Positions 1-7,887 of a stretch of 31,445 nt of DNA are shown here, in pieces. The DNA is from Akkermansiaceae bacterium UBA5020. GTDB lineage: Bacteria > Verrucomicrobiota > Verrucomicrobiia > Verrucomicrobiales > DEV007. The stretch covers positions 1 to 31,445 of the forward strand of contig DGXY01000009.1 of NCBI GenBank assembly GCA_002396885.1, read 5' to 3'. Each line of letters starts with the position of its first letter. Positions within the stretch are counted from its first letter, which is position 1. The translations under genes were made by a program, and so were the position numbers. The notes under the pieces were generated by a model. It made no database searches, had not been told where the DNA came from, and was given only the letters and a program-made list of their open reading frames with translations.

Positions 1-43
1 TTTTTACCTTCCTACCTTTTACCGCACCGAAAGGCGCTCCTAC
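1..43. repeat. Heptamer-like intergenic repeat at window edge
   Basis: The first 22 bases read as degenerate seven-base units (TTTTTAC, CTTCCTA, CCTTTTA) on the plus strand. They sit just past the stop codon of the EpsI-like gene. Seen from the coding strand they are purine-rich. Similar seven-base units occur in four other gaps of this window. No gene is visible here, and the element may continue beyond the left edge. Confidence 0.5.
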
Positions 44-760
44 TTACTTCCCCGTCGGCGCGACGAGCTTCAGGCGGCTGACGAGGAGCCTTTCATAGCT
101 CGCCCAAGCCTCATCAAGCGTCTCATACCCGATCCCTCCGGCAAGGAGGACGCGGGCCGGCGGCTTCGGATCTCCGAGAACCCCGATGAAAAACTTCTCG
201 CGACGTTGCAGGTAGACGGGATTGTAGGGGTCGTAGGAGAGGCCGTCCGGTAGCCACGTGAAGCGGAAGACCCACATCGGCAGTGTCGAGACAGGCGAGA
301 TGAATTCCAGCACCAGGACCTTCATGGATCGCCCGCCGATGGTGATGTAGCGGGGTGGATGCTCCTGCTTCAGCACCGCACCGGTTGCCTTCATGCAGAT
401 TTCGGGGGCGTGTCCGAAGACGTCGTGAATGAACCGCGAATTGCCCGGATCGTATTCGAAATAAAAGAAGTCGAGCGCACGCTTCGGATGGTCGCCGTGC
501 GCCTTTGGCACGAAAACCCCGCAGCGTCCCTCGGCGAAGGAAAGCTGCCCTTCGACTCCCGCGAGCCGCTCCGACTGCTCCACGAAGGCATAGGGGTCGT
601 CGCCGTTTTGGGGCTCCGGCAGTTCGAGCTTCAAAACCGGCTCGCCGGCCCAATGGAGCCGCTCGGGGATGGTCCGGAGGAAAACAAACAACTCCGCCAC
701 CACGATCAACCCTGCGGCGAGCCACCAGAATCGCTTGGTATGTCCGGGTCGGAAGTTCAT
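44..760 (-). CDS. EpsI-like exosortase-associated protein (DUF3485-like)
   Basis: A predicted 238-residue protein with one N-terminal membrane segment (about residues 11-29, FWWLAAGLIVVAELFVFLR) and a soluble domain expected outside the cytoplasm. The key motif is GHAPEICMKATG at about residues 116-127. It resembles the conserved H-x-PE-x-C segment of EpsI/DUF3485 proteins, which accompany exosortases in Gram-negative exopolysaccharide loci. The molecular role of EpsI is not settled; it is linked to polymer export or exosortase function. I chose the ATG at 760. A GTG at 790 would add ten residues and lie four bases from the upstream stop; neither start has a clear ribosome site. It is the last gene in the run. 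An exosortase gene may lie just left of the window. Family assignment rests on a short motif plus context. Confidence 0.55.
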   Translation of the reverse strand: MNFRPGHTKRFWWLAAGLIVVAELFVFLRTIPERLHWAGEPVLKLELPEPQNGDDPYAFVEQSERLAGVEGQLSFAEGRCGVFVPKAHGDHPKRALDFFYFEYDPGNSRFIHDVFGHAPEICMKATGAVLKQEHPPRYITIGGRSMKVLVLEFISPVSTLPMWVFRFTWLPDGLSYDPYNPVYLQRREKFFIGVLGDPKPPARVLLAGGIGYETLDEAWASYERLLVSRLKLVAPTGK

Positions 761-794
761 GAGGCAGGCTGGGTCGGAAGGTCTGGCCACGAAC

Positions 795-1271
795 TTACAC
801 CACTACCGCTCCGGCGCGACAACGGGTGCCGGGGGCGAGGTTCACGCCCGGAGCCACGAAACACTGCGCGGCGATCCAGCAATGATCGCCGATCGAAATG
901 GGCCGCGTCACGAGATCGAAGGTCTCCTTGGAAAAGTCGTGCGACCCGGTGCAGAGGAAGGCGCGCTGGGAAAGACAGACCTGCGATCCGATGACGACGC
1001 GATCGAGGCTGAGGATGATGACTTCGTCCCCGATCCAGACGTGGTCTCCGATCTCGAGCCGCCAGGGAAAGGTGATGTTCACCCGCGAGCGGATCACCAC
1101 CCCCTGTCCCACCTTCGCCCCGAAAGCCCGCAAGGCCACGACCTTCAGCCGCGACGGCACGGGAAACCAAGGGGCGAAAAGCAAGGAGCGCACCACCCAC
1201 CAAAGACCTTCCTTGAATCGCGAAGCGCCCCGATCGAAGGAAGCGTTGTTGTATCGGGAGAGGTCGATCAT
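795..1271 (-). CDS. WcaF-like O-acetyltransferase, hexapeptide-repeat family, short C-terminus
   Basis: A predicted 158-residue left-handed beta-helix acyltransferase. It begins MIDLSRYNN, the typical opening of colanic-acid WcaF relatives, and has isoleucine-patch repeats from about residue 50 (GAKVGQGVVI, LEIGDHVWIGDEVIIL, VVIGSQVCLSQ). GSHDFS at about 109-114 supplies the expected catalytic histidine (His111). GDHCWIAAQCFVAPGV follows at about 128-143. These enzymes move acetyl from acetyl-CoA to a sugar hydroxyl in the cytoplasm. The reading frame extends upstream to 1535, but that part is spacer repeat and lacks family sequence, so the ATG at 1271 is the start. The protein stops right after GAVVV; relatives usually continue about 20 residues with a VxKD..P...AGNPAK tail. 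The tail is missing, so activity is uncertain. Confidence 0.8.
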   Translation of the reverse strand: MIDLSRYNNASFDRGASRFKEGLWWVVRSLLFAPWFPVPSRLKVVALRAFGAKVGQGVVIRSRVNITFPWRLEIGDHVWIGDEVIILSLDRVVIGSQVCLSQRAFLCTGSHDFSKETFDLVTRPISIGDHCWIAAQCFVAPGVNLAPGTRCRAGAVVV

Positions 1272-1419
1272 GGGGATTGGAACGAAGCGGTCGGTTCCGC
1301 AGACAAGGTAATGGGGAAAAGGGAAAAGGGAAAAGGATTGGCAGGCTCTCGGGACCCTCGCTTCCCTGATGGCGGTGGTCGCGTTTCCAGGGAGGCTCCG
1401 ATCGCCGCAGGATTCAGGG
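1272..1419. repeat. Intergenic spacer with tandem GGGAAAA heptamers
   Basis: A 148-base gap between the GT2 and WcaF-like genes. Plus-strand bases 1314-1334 are three exact tandem copies of GGGAAAA, followed by a degenerate unit (GGATTGG, 1335-1341). On the transcribed sense strand this is a pyrimidine tract before the WcaF-like start. No convincing promoter or terminator is seen. A short inverted repeat GGAAC/GTTCC lies next to the WcaF-like start, near 1280-1298, but I attach no function to it. Confidence 0.75.
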
Positions 1420-2181
1420 CTAAGATCGAAAAACCCGCTTTTCCAAGAGGATGAGAGACAGCACCAGTTCGGCGTAGGTCCGCTGGAGCGCATAAAAGAG
1501 GCCGGGCCATCCGTCGAAAACGACCCCCTTGCCAAAGAGGGTGTAGAGAAAGGCAGCGGGTGCGGCCGGCCAGATCATTTTTCTGAGGCGGTCGGGAAGA
1601 CCGGCCGGATGAGGCTCCGACTCGAGTTTCTCCGCTTCGAGCCGGGCGTATTTGAGTTGCGAGTCGAACCAGCGCAAGAGCGGTTTGCGGTCGTCGTGAT
1701 CGACCCGGAGCCGCACTTCCCCAATCTCTCCATCGATCACGACCCGGTGCCCGTGTCCATCGTTCCTGTAACGTGCCAGCCTCTTCCGATAGAGAATCAC
1801 CCGCGGCGGATAAAGGCAGGCCCGCAGCGGCCTGCCATGGACCAGATACCGAAAGGGGAAACGGATGCCGTCGGTTTTCGCGGTGTGCGCTTCGACGACC
1901 TCCGGGAACTCAAGGGGCATCAAGTAGTCGGCGTCGATCGACAAGACCCATTCGGTGTCGATGTGTTCCAGCCCGGCGTTGCATTGTCCCGCAAAGGAAT
2001 CGAACGGGCGCTTGATCACTTCAACGTTGGGGAACCCGGCGCAGATCTCCAAGGTCGCGTCCGTGCTTCCGCTATCCATGACAAGGACCCTGTCCGCCCA
2101 CTTCAGCCTTTCGAGGCAACGTCGGATGTTGGGTTCCTCGTTCCAGGTGAGAACAAGCGGAGTGATGGAAGCAAGGTTCAT
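1420..2181 (-). CDS. GT2 family glycosyltransferase (WaaE/KdtX-like)
   Basis: A predicted 253-residue GT-A glycosyltransferase, the only GT2-type enzyme in the window. The N-terminal half has the family blocks TWNEEPNI (about 12-19), VMDSGSTD (about 34-41) and SIDADY (about 81-86), which holds the DxD-like metal and nucleotide-sugar site. The length and the downstream hydrophobic, basic C-terminal stretch match the compact WaaE/KdtX-like group that acts at the inner membrane face on lipid-linked acceptors. The start is the ATG at 2181; a TTG three codons upstream is possible. It is separated from the YdcF-like gene by a 96-base spacer and from the WcaF-like gene by a 148-base one. Donor sugar cannot be read from sequence. 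Confidence 0.85.
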   Translation of the reverse strand: MNLASITPLVLTWNEEPNIRRCLERLKWADRVLVMDSGSTDATLEICAGFPNVEVIKRPFDSFAGQCNAGLEHIDTEWVLSIDADYLMPLEFPEVVEAHTAKTDGIRFPFRYLVHGRPLRACLYPPRVILYRKRLARYRNDGHGHRVVIDGEIGEVRLRVDHDDRKPLLRWFDSQLKYARLEAEKLESEPHPAGLPDRLRKMIWPAAPAAFLYTLFGKGVVFDGWPGLFYALQRTYAELVLSLILLEKRVFRS

Positions 2182-2277
2182 GCGGAGCAAGGAGCGTGAG
2201 GGGCGCGTTCAGCGCCGGAACATGGCACAAGGAAAGAACAAAAGGGAAAGAGGCAGGGGGAACATCCGCTCCGCATT
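2182..2277. repeat. Intergenic spacer with heptamer-like purine tract and bounding inverted repeat
   Basis: A 96-base gap between the YdcF-like stop and the GT2 start. Plus-strand 2226-2260 is a purine tract with seven-base periodicity (ACAAGGA, AAGAACA, AAAGGGA, AAGAGGC). A perfect nine-base inverted repeat, ATGCGGAGC at 2180-2188 and GCTCCGCAT at 2268-2276, brackets almost the whole gap. A GGCGC-GTTCA-GCGCC hairpin occurs near 2203-2217. None is followed by a T-run in the direction of transcription, so I do not call a terminator. Confidence 0.5.
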
Positions 2278-2859
2278 CTAAAACGACCAAACCCCGTAAC
2301 GTATCCAATAGTAAAGCGCCGCAAGCTTTTCTCGGCGTTGGGAATGCCGGTCCCAGGGCGGCAAGGGATCGGAGGCCGCCTCCCAGGTGCTGACGAAAGC
2401 CACGCGGGGAAATCGGTTCCGGAAGACGGCCTCGGAGCGGGGCACGTGAAACCAGTTCGTCACGAGAACAAATCGCTCGACCTCGTGCTCCTCGAAGATC
2501 GGCGCGAGCAAGGCGGCATTTTCATAGGTGGATTCGGCGTCGGGCTCGATCACAAAACGTTCCTGGGGGACCCCTCGTTCGAGCAACCCTTTCTCCAGAA
2601 ACCCGCTGTCACCGGTGATGATGACGGGCGCCTTGGGAAAACGCTCCGCCATTCTGGCCGCTTCCCGGACTCTCACCAAATCCCCGCTGCCCAGCACGAC
2701 GATGGCATCCGGCTCCCAAGGAATCTCTTCGCGCTGTGGTGCCGGCCAGGGCCAGAAACAGATCCATGCAAGGAAAAGGAAAACGAACCCGCTCGTAACC
2801 AGGAGCAGGACAAGGATCCATCGACGGGATTGGTTGACGATGGTCGGTTCCCCGGTCAT
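2278..2859 (-). CDS. YdcF/SanA-like DUF218 membrane protein
   Basis: A predicted 193-residue protein with one N-terminal transmembrane segment (about 14-35) followed by a DUF218 domain. Visible family blocks are DAIVVLGSGD (about 51-60), VIITGDSG (about 79-86), the ESTYENA acidic motif (about 109-115) and LVTNWFHVPRSEAVF (about 132-146). Relatives such as ElyC and SanA act in the envelope and affect undecaprenyl-phosphate use or surface integrity. YdcF-type proteins often sit in polysaccharide loci, but their reaction is not established. The start is the ATG at 2859, three bases after the preceding GT4 stop codon, so the two genes are probably translated from one message. A role in recycling or handling lipid carrier is inference from context. 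Confidence 0.8.
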   Translation of the reverse strand: MTGEPTIVNQSRRWILVLLLVTSGFVFLFLAWICFWPWPAPQREEIPWEPDAIVVLGSGDLVRVREAARMAERFPKAPVIITGDSGFLEKGLLERGVPQERFVIEPDAESTYENAALLAPIFEEHEVERFVLVTNWFHVPRSEAVFRNRFPRVAFVSTWEAASDPLPPWDRHSQRREKLAALYYWIRYGVWSF

Positions 2860-2862
2860 TCC

Positions 2863-4071
2863 CTACACGAGGCATCCCGGCCGGGTGCCGCCCCCGAGCA
2901 TCCACTCATAGACCTCCTTCATTTGGGCTGCGACTTTCGGCCAGGTGAATTGTTCTTCGACGAGAGTGCGGCCCGCACCGCCCATCGCTTCGAGATCCCC
3001 GGGCGATCCCTGAAACAGTTCCCGGAGTCCCCCGGCGATGCCCGGCACCTCCGTTCCAATGCGGATGGCGGCATCGGCGGTGAAACCTTCGGGAAGATTG
3101 CAGTGATCCGTCATCAGCACCGGAATCCCGTAGGCCCAGGCCTCGAGGACCGCCATGGGCAGCCCTTCGCTGAAGCTCGGAAGAATGAAAGCCTCGGCCT
3201 TCCTCATGAGGGCGTCTTTTTCCTTTCCGAAGGCGGGTCCATTGAAGATCACGGGGGCGGGCGAAGCGGAATCGGAGTTGCCGGAGGGATTGTCGGAATA
3301 GTCGAGGCCCAGTTCCCGGCAGAGGGCCTTCAATTCATCGCCATGCCCGCCCTGATCCCATCCGGCGATGACGAATTGCCAAGCCTCCCGCCCCGTGCCG
3401 CGTGCCTCCTCGCCCATGACTTCGGCCCAGGCTCGCAGGGCATTCACCAGTCCTTTCTTCGGGTGGAGGCGACCGAGGAACAACAAGACCCGCGGGCCGC
3501 CCGACCGCTGACGCAGAGGTTCGCTGCTCGAAACCTCCGGGAGAGCGACTCCGTTGGGGATGAGACAGATCGGATTGCGCAACCCGTAGGCTCGAAAATC
3601 GGCGGCCTCTTTCTCCGTGTTCGCCTGGAGAGAGGCGGCAGACCGCAGCATGCGGTTCTCGTAGCAGAGCGCGGCGGCGCGCTTGATCCATTTCGATCGC
3701 GAAAGCGTCCACGGTTCAAGCATGCCGTTTGCCGTGACGAGATACGGACGGCCCGTCCTGCGATGCCAGCGATGCACGGCGACCGATGGATACATCCAGA
3801 GGTGCTGCAGGTGGAGCAACTCGCAGTCCGAGTCCACCAGATCGGAGACCAGGCCCGGCACATACCCGAAGATCCTCGGGCCGGATCGTTCGCGAAGCCG
3901 GCACTCGATTCCATCCCACTCATCCGCGACCCTTTCCCAAGGTTCATCCCGGACGCCCCAGGCTGTCACGGAGATTCCGAGCCCACGCAGATGCAGGGCG
4001 AGGGATCGCTCGATCTCGAAGATTCCCCCGGCCGTCGTGGAGAGTGAATCGCTGACGAAACCGATGTTCAT
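2863..4071 (-). CDS. GT4 family glycosyltransferase
   Basis: A predicted 402-residue GT-B glycosyltransferase of the GT4 family. The N-terminal Rossmann domain begins MNIGFVSDSLSTTAGGI, and the acceptor domain holds HLQHLWMYPS (about 87-96). The C-terminal donor domain starts near FLGRLHPKKG (about 198-207) and carries the E-x7-E nucleotide-sugar motif in SEGLPMAVLE (Glu302 and Glu310). About 20 residues around 260-275 form a Gly/Ser/Asn-rich insertion. The start codon overlaps the stop of the upstream GT4 gene as ATGA (4068-4071), so translational coupling is likely. It probably adds one sugar to the growing lipid-linked repeat unit in the cytoplasm; the sugar is unknown. Confidence 0.88.
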   Translation of the reverse strand: MNIGFVSDSLSTTAGGIFEIERSLALHLRGLGISVTAWGVRDEPWERVADEWDGIECRLRERSGPRIFGYVPGLVSDLVDSDCELLHLQHLWMYPSVAVHRWHRRTGRPYLVTANGMLEPWTLSRSKWIKRAAALCYENRMLRSAASLQANTEKEAADFRAYGLRNPICLIPNGVALPEVSSSEPLRQRSGGPRVLLFLGRLHPKKGLVNALRAWAEVMGEEARGTGREAWQFVIAGWDQGGHGDELKALCRELGLDYSDNPSGNSDSASPAPVIFNGPAFGKEKDALMRKAEAFILPSFSEGLPMAVLEAWAYGIPVLMTDHCNLPEGFTADAAIRIGTEVPGIAGGLRELFQGSPGDLEAMGGAGRTLVEEQFTWPKVAAQMKEVYEWMLGGGTRPGCLV

Positions 4072-5357
4072 TGGCGGAGGCTGCCGAGAAGAATGAGCGA
4101 TTTCAAGAGGATGCGGTCGAGCAGACCCGCCTTTTTTGGGCCCACCTCAAGAGCCTTGTCGGCCGCCTGCCTCAGACCACCGGCAAAACGATCCAAGCCC
4201 CAATCGGCGATGATGCGCTTGCCCGTTTCGCCGAGGGACTTTCTGTCCGGTTCGGGGAGGGCCGCGAGCCGAGTCATCAATCCGGCCAATTCGTCGACCC
4301 GATAAGGATCGAAAGTGTATCCGTTCGCCCCTTCGCGCACCAGTTCGGGAGCACTGCCGCAACGATTCGAGACAAGGACGGGGAGACTGCTCGCCATCGC
4401 CTCGTTGATCACCAAGCCCCAGGTGTCCTTCGTGCTGGCGAGGATCGCAGCATCGGCATGGGCGTAGAATCGCGGCAACTCGTTGATCTGGCGGAATCCT
4501 GGTAAATAGACCACGGGAGCTGCCGCGTCCCCGGGAGCCCTCAGGTCATCCCAGGGGGCCGAGGGCACAACTTCGAACCCCAGCGAGACGGCATGCGCGA
4601 CGAGGGATGATTTCAGTTCCCCATCGCCGAGAATGCAAAGGGAACGGGGCGTTTGCCCGGGATTGCCAACGGCATCGGCCTGGCGCCGGTAGAGAGCGTA
4701 GGCATCGAGTAGGCGGAAAAGGTTCTTTTCCGGGATGAACCTGCTGGAAGAAAGAAAATAGGGAGGGAGCTGGCCATCGGTCATCCTCCAGGCGGAGACG
4801 TCATGCTCACGGCATTTCGCCGCCTCGCTGGCGAAGCGATCATTGTCGACGACATCGTAGCCGCTGAAGCAATTCTCAGGGGACAAGCCCAGCTTGGCGA
4901 GATAATCGATGTGGATCCGACCCGCAGCGAATCCGGACGAAGCCAGTTTCACAACGCGCGCTTTCGTCCACTCGCGCCACTTTTTCCGCGGCATATCGAC
5001 CTCGCGGCTGTCACTCATGATCAACCACGGGATGGAACGTTGCGCGCAGAGGGTGATCAGCGAGAGCATCGCGGGGTGACTGTATCCGGCGATCGCACAA
5101 ACGTCGGGAGCGATGTCGTCGAGGATCGGGGCGAGGTAATCCAGCCAGTCGGTCACACGCACTTCCTCCAGTGGAATGTTCGGACTCGCGCATCGGGGTC
5201 TCTCGCCCGCAATCTCTCCCCAGGCATATTCGGACTGAACCCTCGCCATTTCGAGGCCGCAGAGATTGACCCCGTCAAACCCGGCAAGACGTTGGGCCTC
5301 ACCAAGCCTGGCCAGGTGGTAAGGGCCGAAGTTAAGGAATGACAGGAGGATTGTCAT
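4068..5357 (-). CDS. GT4 family glycosyltransferase, paralogue of 20862-22145
   Basis: A predicted 429-residue GT-B enzyme. It shares many blocks with the gene at 20862-22145: FGPYHLARL (about 10-18), IMSDSREVD (about 113-121), SGYDVVDNDRFA (about 165-176), LGDGELKSSL (about 243-252), PGFRQINELPRFYA (about 286-299) and WGLVINEAMASSLPVL (about 313-328). The donor-site E-x7-E pair appears here as Asp311-x7-Glu319, while the paralogue has Glu at the first position. A conservative change of this kind may still bind the donor. The start is the ATG at 5357, eight bases after the Wzy-like stop. The pair probably transfers related sugars to related acceptors, or reflects a recent duplication of part of the locus. 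Confidence 0.87.
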   Translation of the reverse strand: MTILLSFLNFGPYHLARLGEAQRLAGFDGVNLCGLEMARVQSEYAWGEIAGERPRCASPNIPLEEVRVTDWLDYLAPILDDIAPDVCAIAGYSHPAMLSLITLCAQRSIPWLIMSDSREVDMPRKKWREWTKARVVKLASSGFAAGRIHIDYLAKLGLSPENCFSGYDVVDNDRFASEAAKCREHDVSAWRMTDGQLPPYFLSSSRFIPEKNLFRLLDAYALYRRQADAVGNPGQTPRSLCILGDGELKSSLVAHAVSLGFEVVPSAPWDDLRAPGDAAAPVVYLPGFRQINELPRFYAHADAAILASTKDTWGLVINEAMASSLPVLVSNRCGSAPELVREGANGYTFDPYRVDELAGLMTRLAALPEPDRKSLGETGKRIIADWGLDRFAGGLRQAADKALEVGPKKAGLLDRILLKSLILLGSLRQ

Positions 5358-5365
5358 CGACAGAG

Positions 5366-6784
5366 TTATCTGGAAGAAGGAGGCGAGTCAAGCGAACGAA
5401 TGGGGAGCCCAGGATTCCTGCCGCCAAGGAGCTTTTCGTAAAAGAGGATCCCGAGATAGCCGAACAAGAAAGGAAAGAGCACGAGCAGGGTCAAATCACG
5501 CCCCGTGTTCAAGGTGAGCCCCAGCCCAATGAGGAACAGGGAGAGCCGGAACGGCGAGTCGGACTGGCACCAGAGACGGGCAAGGAAGCCCGCCCAGAGC
5601 GCGAACAACAAGGCGGCGGCGATCACCCCGAAAAACCGTCCGAAATTGACACAGCCCTGCCCGATCATACCGGTGGAAACGCTGGCAAAGACGCCCGCAC
5701 CGCCGCGGCTGCCGCCAAATCCCCGGGCGATGGCATAGTCGATCCCGACCATGGGTTTGCCCGGCCAGATCGAGCGGGGAATCGGATTGACGATCTCGGC
5801 AAAATACCTTCCTCCCATGGTGGGTCGATACCGGCCGGATTCGATGAAGGTATTGATCCAACAAAGCTCTTTCAACATGTCCTGGCCCTCGCGTCCCATC
5901 TTCCGGCGGGCGGGGGCGTCCTCGTCTTCCTCATCCGTATTGCTCTCGAGGAAGCTCGTGAGATCATACTGGGTGCGGTATTCGGCGACCTTCGTGAACC
6001 AGGCCACTACCCCGAGGAAGAGGACTACCCCCACGGCGATTTTCACCCAGATCTTGCTGCGCCCCAGAAGAAAAAAGGCCCCACTGCTCGGGAGCAAGAG
6101 CGCCAGCATCCGGTTTCGGGTCCGGTCGAACAAGAAGTAGGGCCAACTCAACAGCACCATGCCGATGGCCACCCACCGCACCGGTCCCCTCGCCATCACG
6201 GCTATCACACCGAACATCGCGCAGATGAGGACGTGGATGTAGCCCAGCGCGTTGTAGATGAACGAAAAACCTCCGCCCACCCCGACGAGGGGATACATCC
6301 CGATCTTCTCCGGGTGAAGCGGCGGCCAGATGATCGCCTTCCACAAAGACGGATTGAGGGAGACCCCGAAGGCAAACAGTCCCAGCCAGACGAGGATCAG
6401 GACGATGAGCGCGTTCAGCAGGATCGCGGGAGGGAACTCCTTCTGCAGGTTCGTCGCGGACGAGCCTGTCTGTTGCTTGCGGAGTCGGAGCGGCTTGTCG
6501 CAGAACCGACGTGAAAACCAGACGAGCATGACTCTGAAACAGACGAGGAAAAGGCAGACCTGAAAGAAGGCCATGCGGACCACTTCGTCAGAGAACCGTT
6601 GGTAATCCACTGGGGTGGAAAGCAAAAAGTCTCCCGTATACCAGAAAATCACCGTCCCATAAACCACGAGGGCGGGCTTCGCCCAGGGCGCGTGCCATTT
6701 CCGGATCCCCTCGACGATGAAGACGGTCAGCAGGAGCACGTGCAACCAGAAAGAGAAAGGTGCGTGTTTGAGCTGTTCGATCAT
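5366..6784 (-). CDS. Wzy-like O-antigen/exopolysaccharide polymerase, paralogue of 17696-19351
   Basis: A predicted 472-residue polytopic inner-membrane protein with about ten hydrophobic spans. A large loop between about residues 265 and 375 holds an acidic stretch (SNTDEEDEDAPA), then GGRYFAEIVNPIPRSIWPGK (NPIPR at 333-337) and STGMIGQGCVNFGRFFG. That NPIPR..WP loop followed by a G-rich, NFG-containing segment is characteristic of oligosaccharide repeat-unit polymerases. The gene at 17696-19351 has the same blocks, including DRTRN near residue 220. Such proteins join flipped repeat units on the outer face of the inner membrane. Its start overlaps the stop of the previous GT4 as ATGA (6781-6784). 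With only one flippase in the window, two polymerases are notable. Confidence 0.8.
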   Translation of the reverse strand: MIEQLKHAPFSFWLHVLLLTVFIVEGIRKWHAPWAKPALVVYGTVIFWYTGDFLLSTPVDYQRFSDEVVRMAFFQVCLFLVCFRVMLVWFSRRFCDKPLRLRKQQTGSSATNLQKEFPPAILLNALIVLILVWLGLFAFGVSLNPSLWKAIIWPPLHPEKIGMYPLVGVGGGFSFIYNALGYIHVLICAMFGVIAVMARGPVRWVAIGMVLLSWPYFLFDRTRNRMLALLLPSSGAFFLLGRSKIWVKIAVGVVLFLGVVAWFTKVAEYRTQYDLTSFLESNTDEEDEDAPARRKMGREGQDMLKELCWINTFIESGRYRPTMGGRYFAEIVNPIPRSIWPGKPMVGIDYAIARGFGGSRGGAGVFASVSTGMIGQGCVNFGRFFGVIAAALLFALWAGFLARLWCQSDSPFRLSLFLIGLGLTLNTGRDLTLLVLFPFLFGYLGILFYEKLLGGRNPGLPIRSLDSPPSSR

Positions 6785-7887
6785 GACATCGTCTCAAGTC
6801 CGGCATGCGCCAGGTATTGCCTCATCATCCGCTCCGCGGTGAAGGAATGGGCGAACTCCCGGGCCCTTGAGGCCAGAAGTTGGTCCCCGGGGAACTGAAT
6901 GGCACGGATCACCGCCTCCGCCAAGGCCTCCGGATCGGCGGGGGGCACGAGCGTTCCATAGGTTCCGTCGACGAGCACCTCCCGGCACGCGGGTACGTCG
7001 CTCGCGATGATGGGCACCTCCGCCGCCATTGCTTCCAGGAGAACGGAGCCAAGCCCCTCCTGGGGCGTGGTGGAGAAAACAAAGAGATCGGAATCCCCGA
7101 GGAGTTCCGGCACATCGCCACGCATTCCGAGAAACTCGACGATGTCGGCGACTCCCAGATCCGCAGCGAGTCCCTCGAGAGTTTCACGCAGGGAACCTTC
7201 TCCGGCCAAACGCAGCCGGAACCCGGGGGCCGCCGCACGAATCGCGGGAATGGCGCGAAAAAGCGTCTCGTGGTCTTTGTGGGGTTCAAAGGTGGCGACC
7301 ATGAGGGCGCGAAACTCCCCCTCCCCCGGCCCGCGCTGCGCCCGCCGCTGCTGCGCCCGTTTCGAAACCTCGGCGGCACGGGTGCAATTCCAGACCGTCT
7401 CGAGGAGGCCGGCGGGAATCGACGGCACCGCACGATATCCATCCCTGACGTAGTCCGAACAGCAAAGGACCTTGGCGTTCATGAGAGCGAGCGGCCACAA
7501 ACCGTAGCGGGTCATCAGATCCGCCTTGAAACCCCGGCGCGGAGGGTTTCCGCCATAGACGAGAAATCGTTTGGCGCCCGCGAGGCGGGCTCCGAGACAC
7601 GCCCAGTTCGCGAAGCCCGTCACCCAGCAGATGACCAAATCGGGCTGCCGTTCGCGACAGACCCGGTGGACCCCTCTCGCGATCTCGTCAAACTTGCGCC
7701 GTCCCCGGTCAAAGTAGTCCGCCTCGCCATACCATCCTGAGGCGGATCGCAGGCGCCCGGTGAGGTCAGCCGGTTCGGCATGCAGCACGAACACCTCCTG
7801 CTCGTGTTCGCCGGTCGCGAGCCAGTCGAGCACAAGATTGGGCGTACCTTCCGCACGCGGGGTCGCGAGAATGTGGAGAATTTTCAT
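6781..7887 (-). CDS. GT4 family glycosyltransferase, paralogue of 11197-12303
   Basis: A predicted 368-residue GT-B enzyme. It begins MKILHILATPRAEGT and has an acceptor-domain block LVYGGNPPRRG (about 109-119). The donor domain starts near VATFEPHKDHETL (about 197-209), and the E-x7-E motif is in PQEGLGSVLLEAM (Glu277 and Glu285). The same length, the GGNP block and the EPHKDH/RIKDHATL region mark it as a relative of the 11197-12303 gene. Both ends overlap neighbours as ATGA (6781-6784 with the Wzy-like gene, 7884-7887 with the FkbM gene), so these three genes form a coupled unit. Donor and acceptor sugars are unknown. Confidence 0.88.
   Translation of the reverse strand: MKILHILATPRAEGTPNLVLDWLATGEHEQEVFVLHAEPADLTGRLRSASGWYGEADYFDRGRRKFDEIARGVHRVCRERQPDLVICWVTGFANWACLGARLAGAKRFLVYGGNPPRRGFKADLMTRYGLWPLALMNAKVLCCSDYVRDGYRAVPSIPAGLLETVWNCTRAAEVSKRAQQRRAQRGPGEGEFRALMVATFEPHKDHETLFRAIPAIRAAAPGFRLRLAGEGSLRETLEGLAADLGVADIVEFLGMRGDVPELLGDSDLFVFSTTPQEGLGSVLLEAMAAEVPIIASDVPACREVLVDGTYGTLVPPADPEALAEAVIRAIQFPGDQLLASRAREFAHSFTAERMMRQYLAHAGLETMS

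Noticed and set aside
1314..1341. GGGAAAA repeats as a CRISPR or phage attachment site
   Set aside because: The units are seven bases long, directly tandem and have no spacers or core-site features; simple repeat is the better description.
1272..1535. N-terminal extension of the WcaF-like protein
   Set aside because: It is encoded by spacer repeat and the end of the GT2 gene. The MIDLSRYNN start at 1271 is the family N-terminus.
2338..4047. 569-codon open frame on the plus strand
   Set aside because: It lies opposite a DUF218 gene and a GT4 gene that both have clear family motifs. Its translation has no recognisable domain. Long antisense frames are expected in GC-rich DNA.
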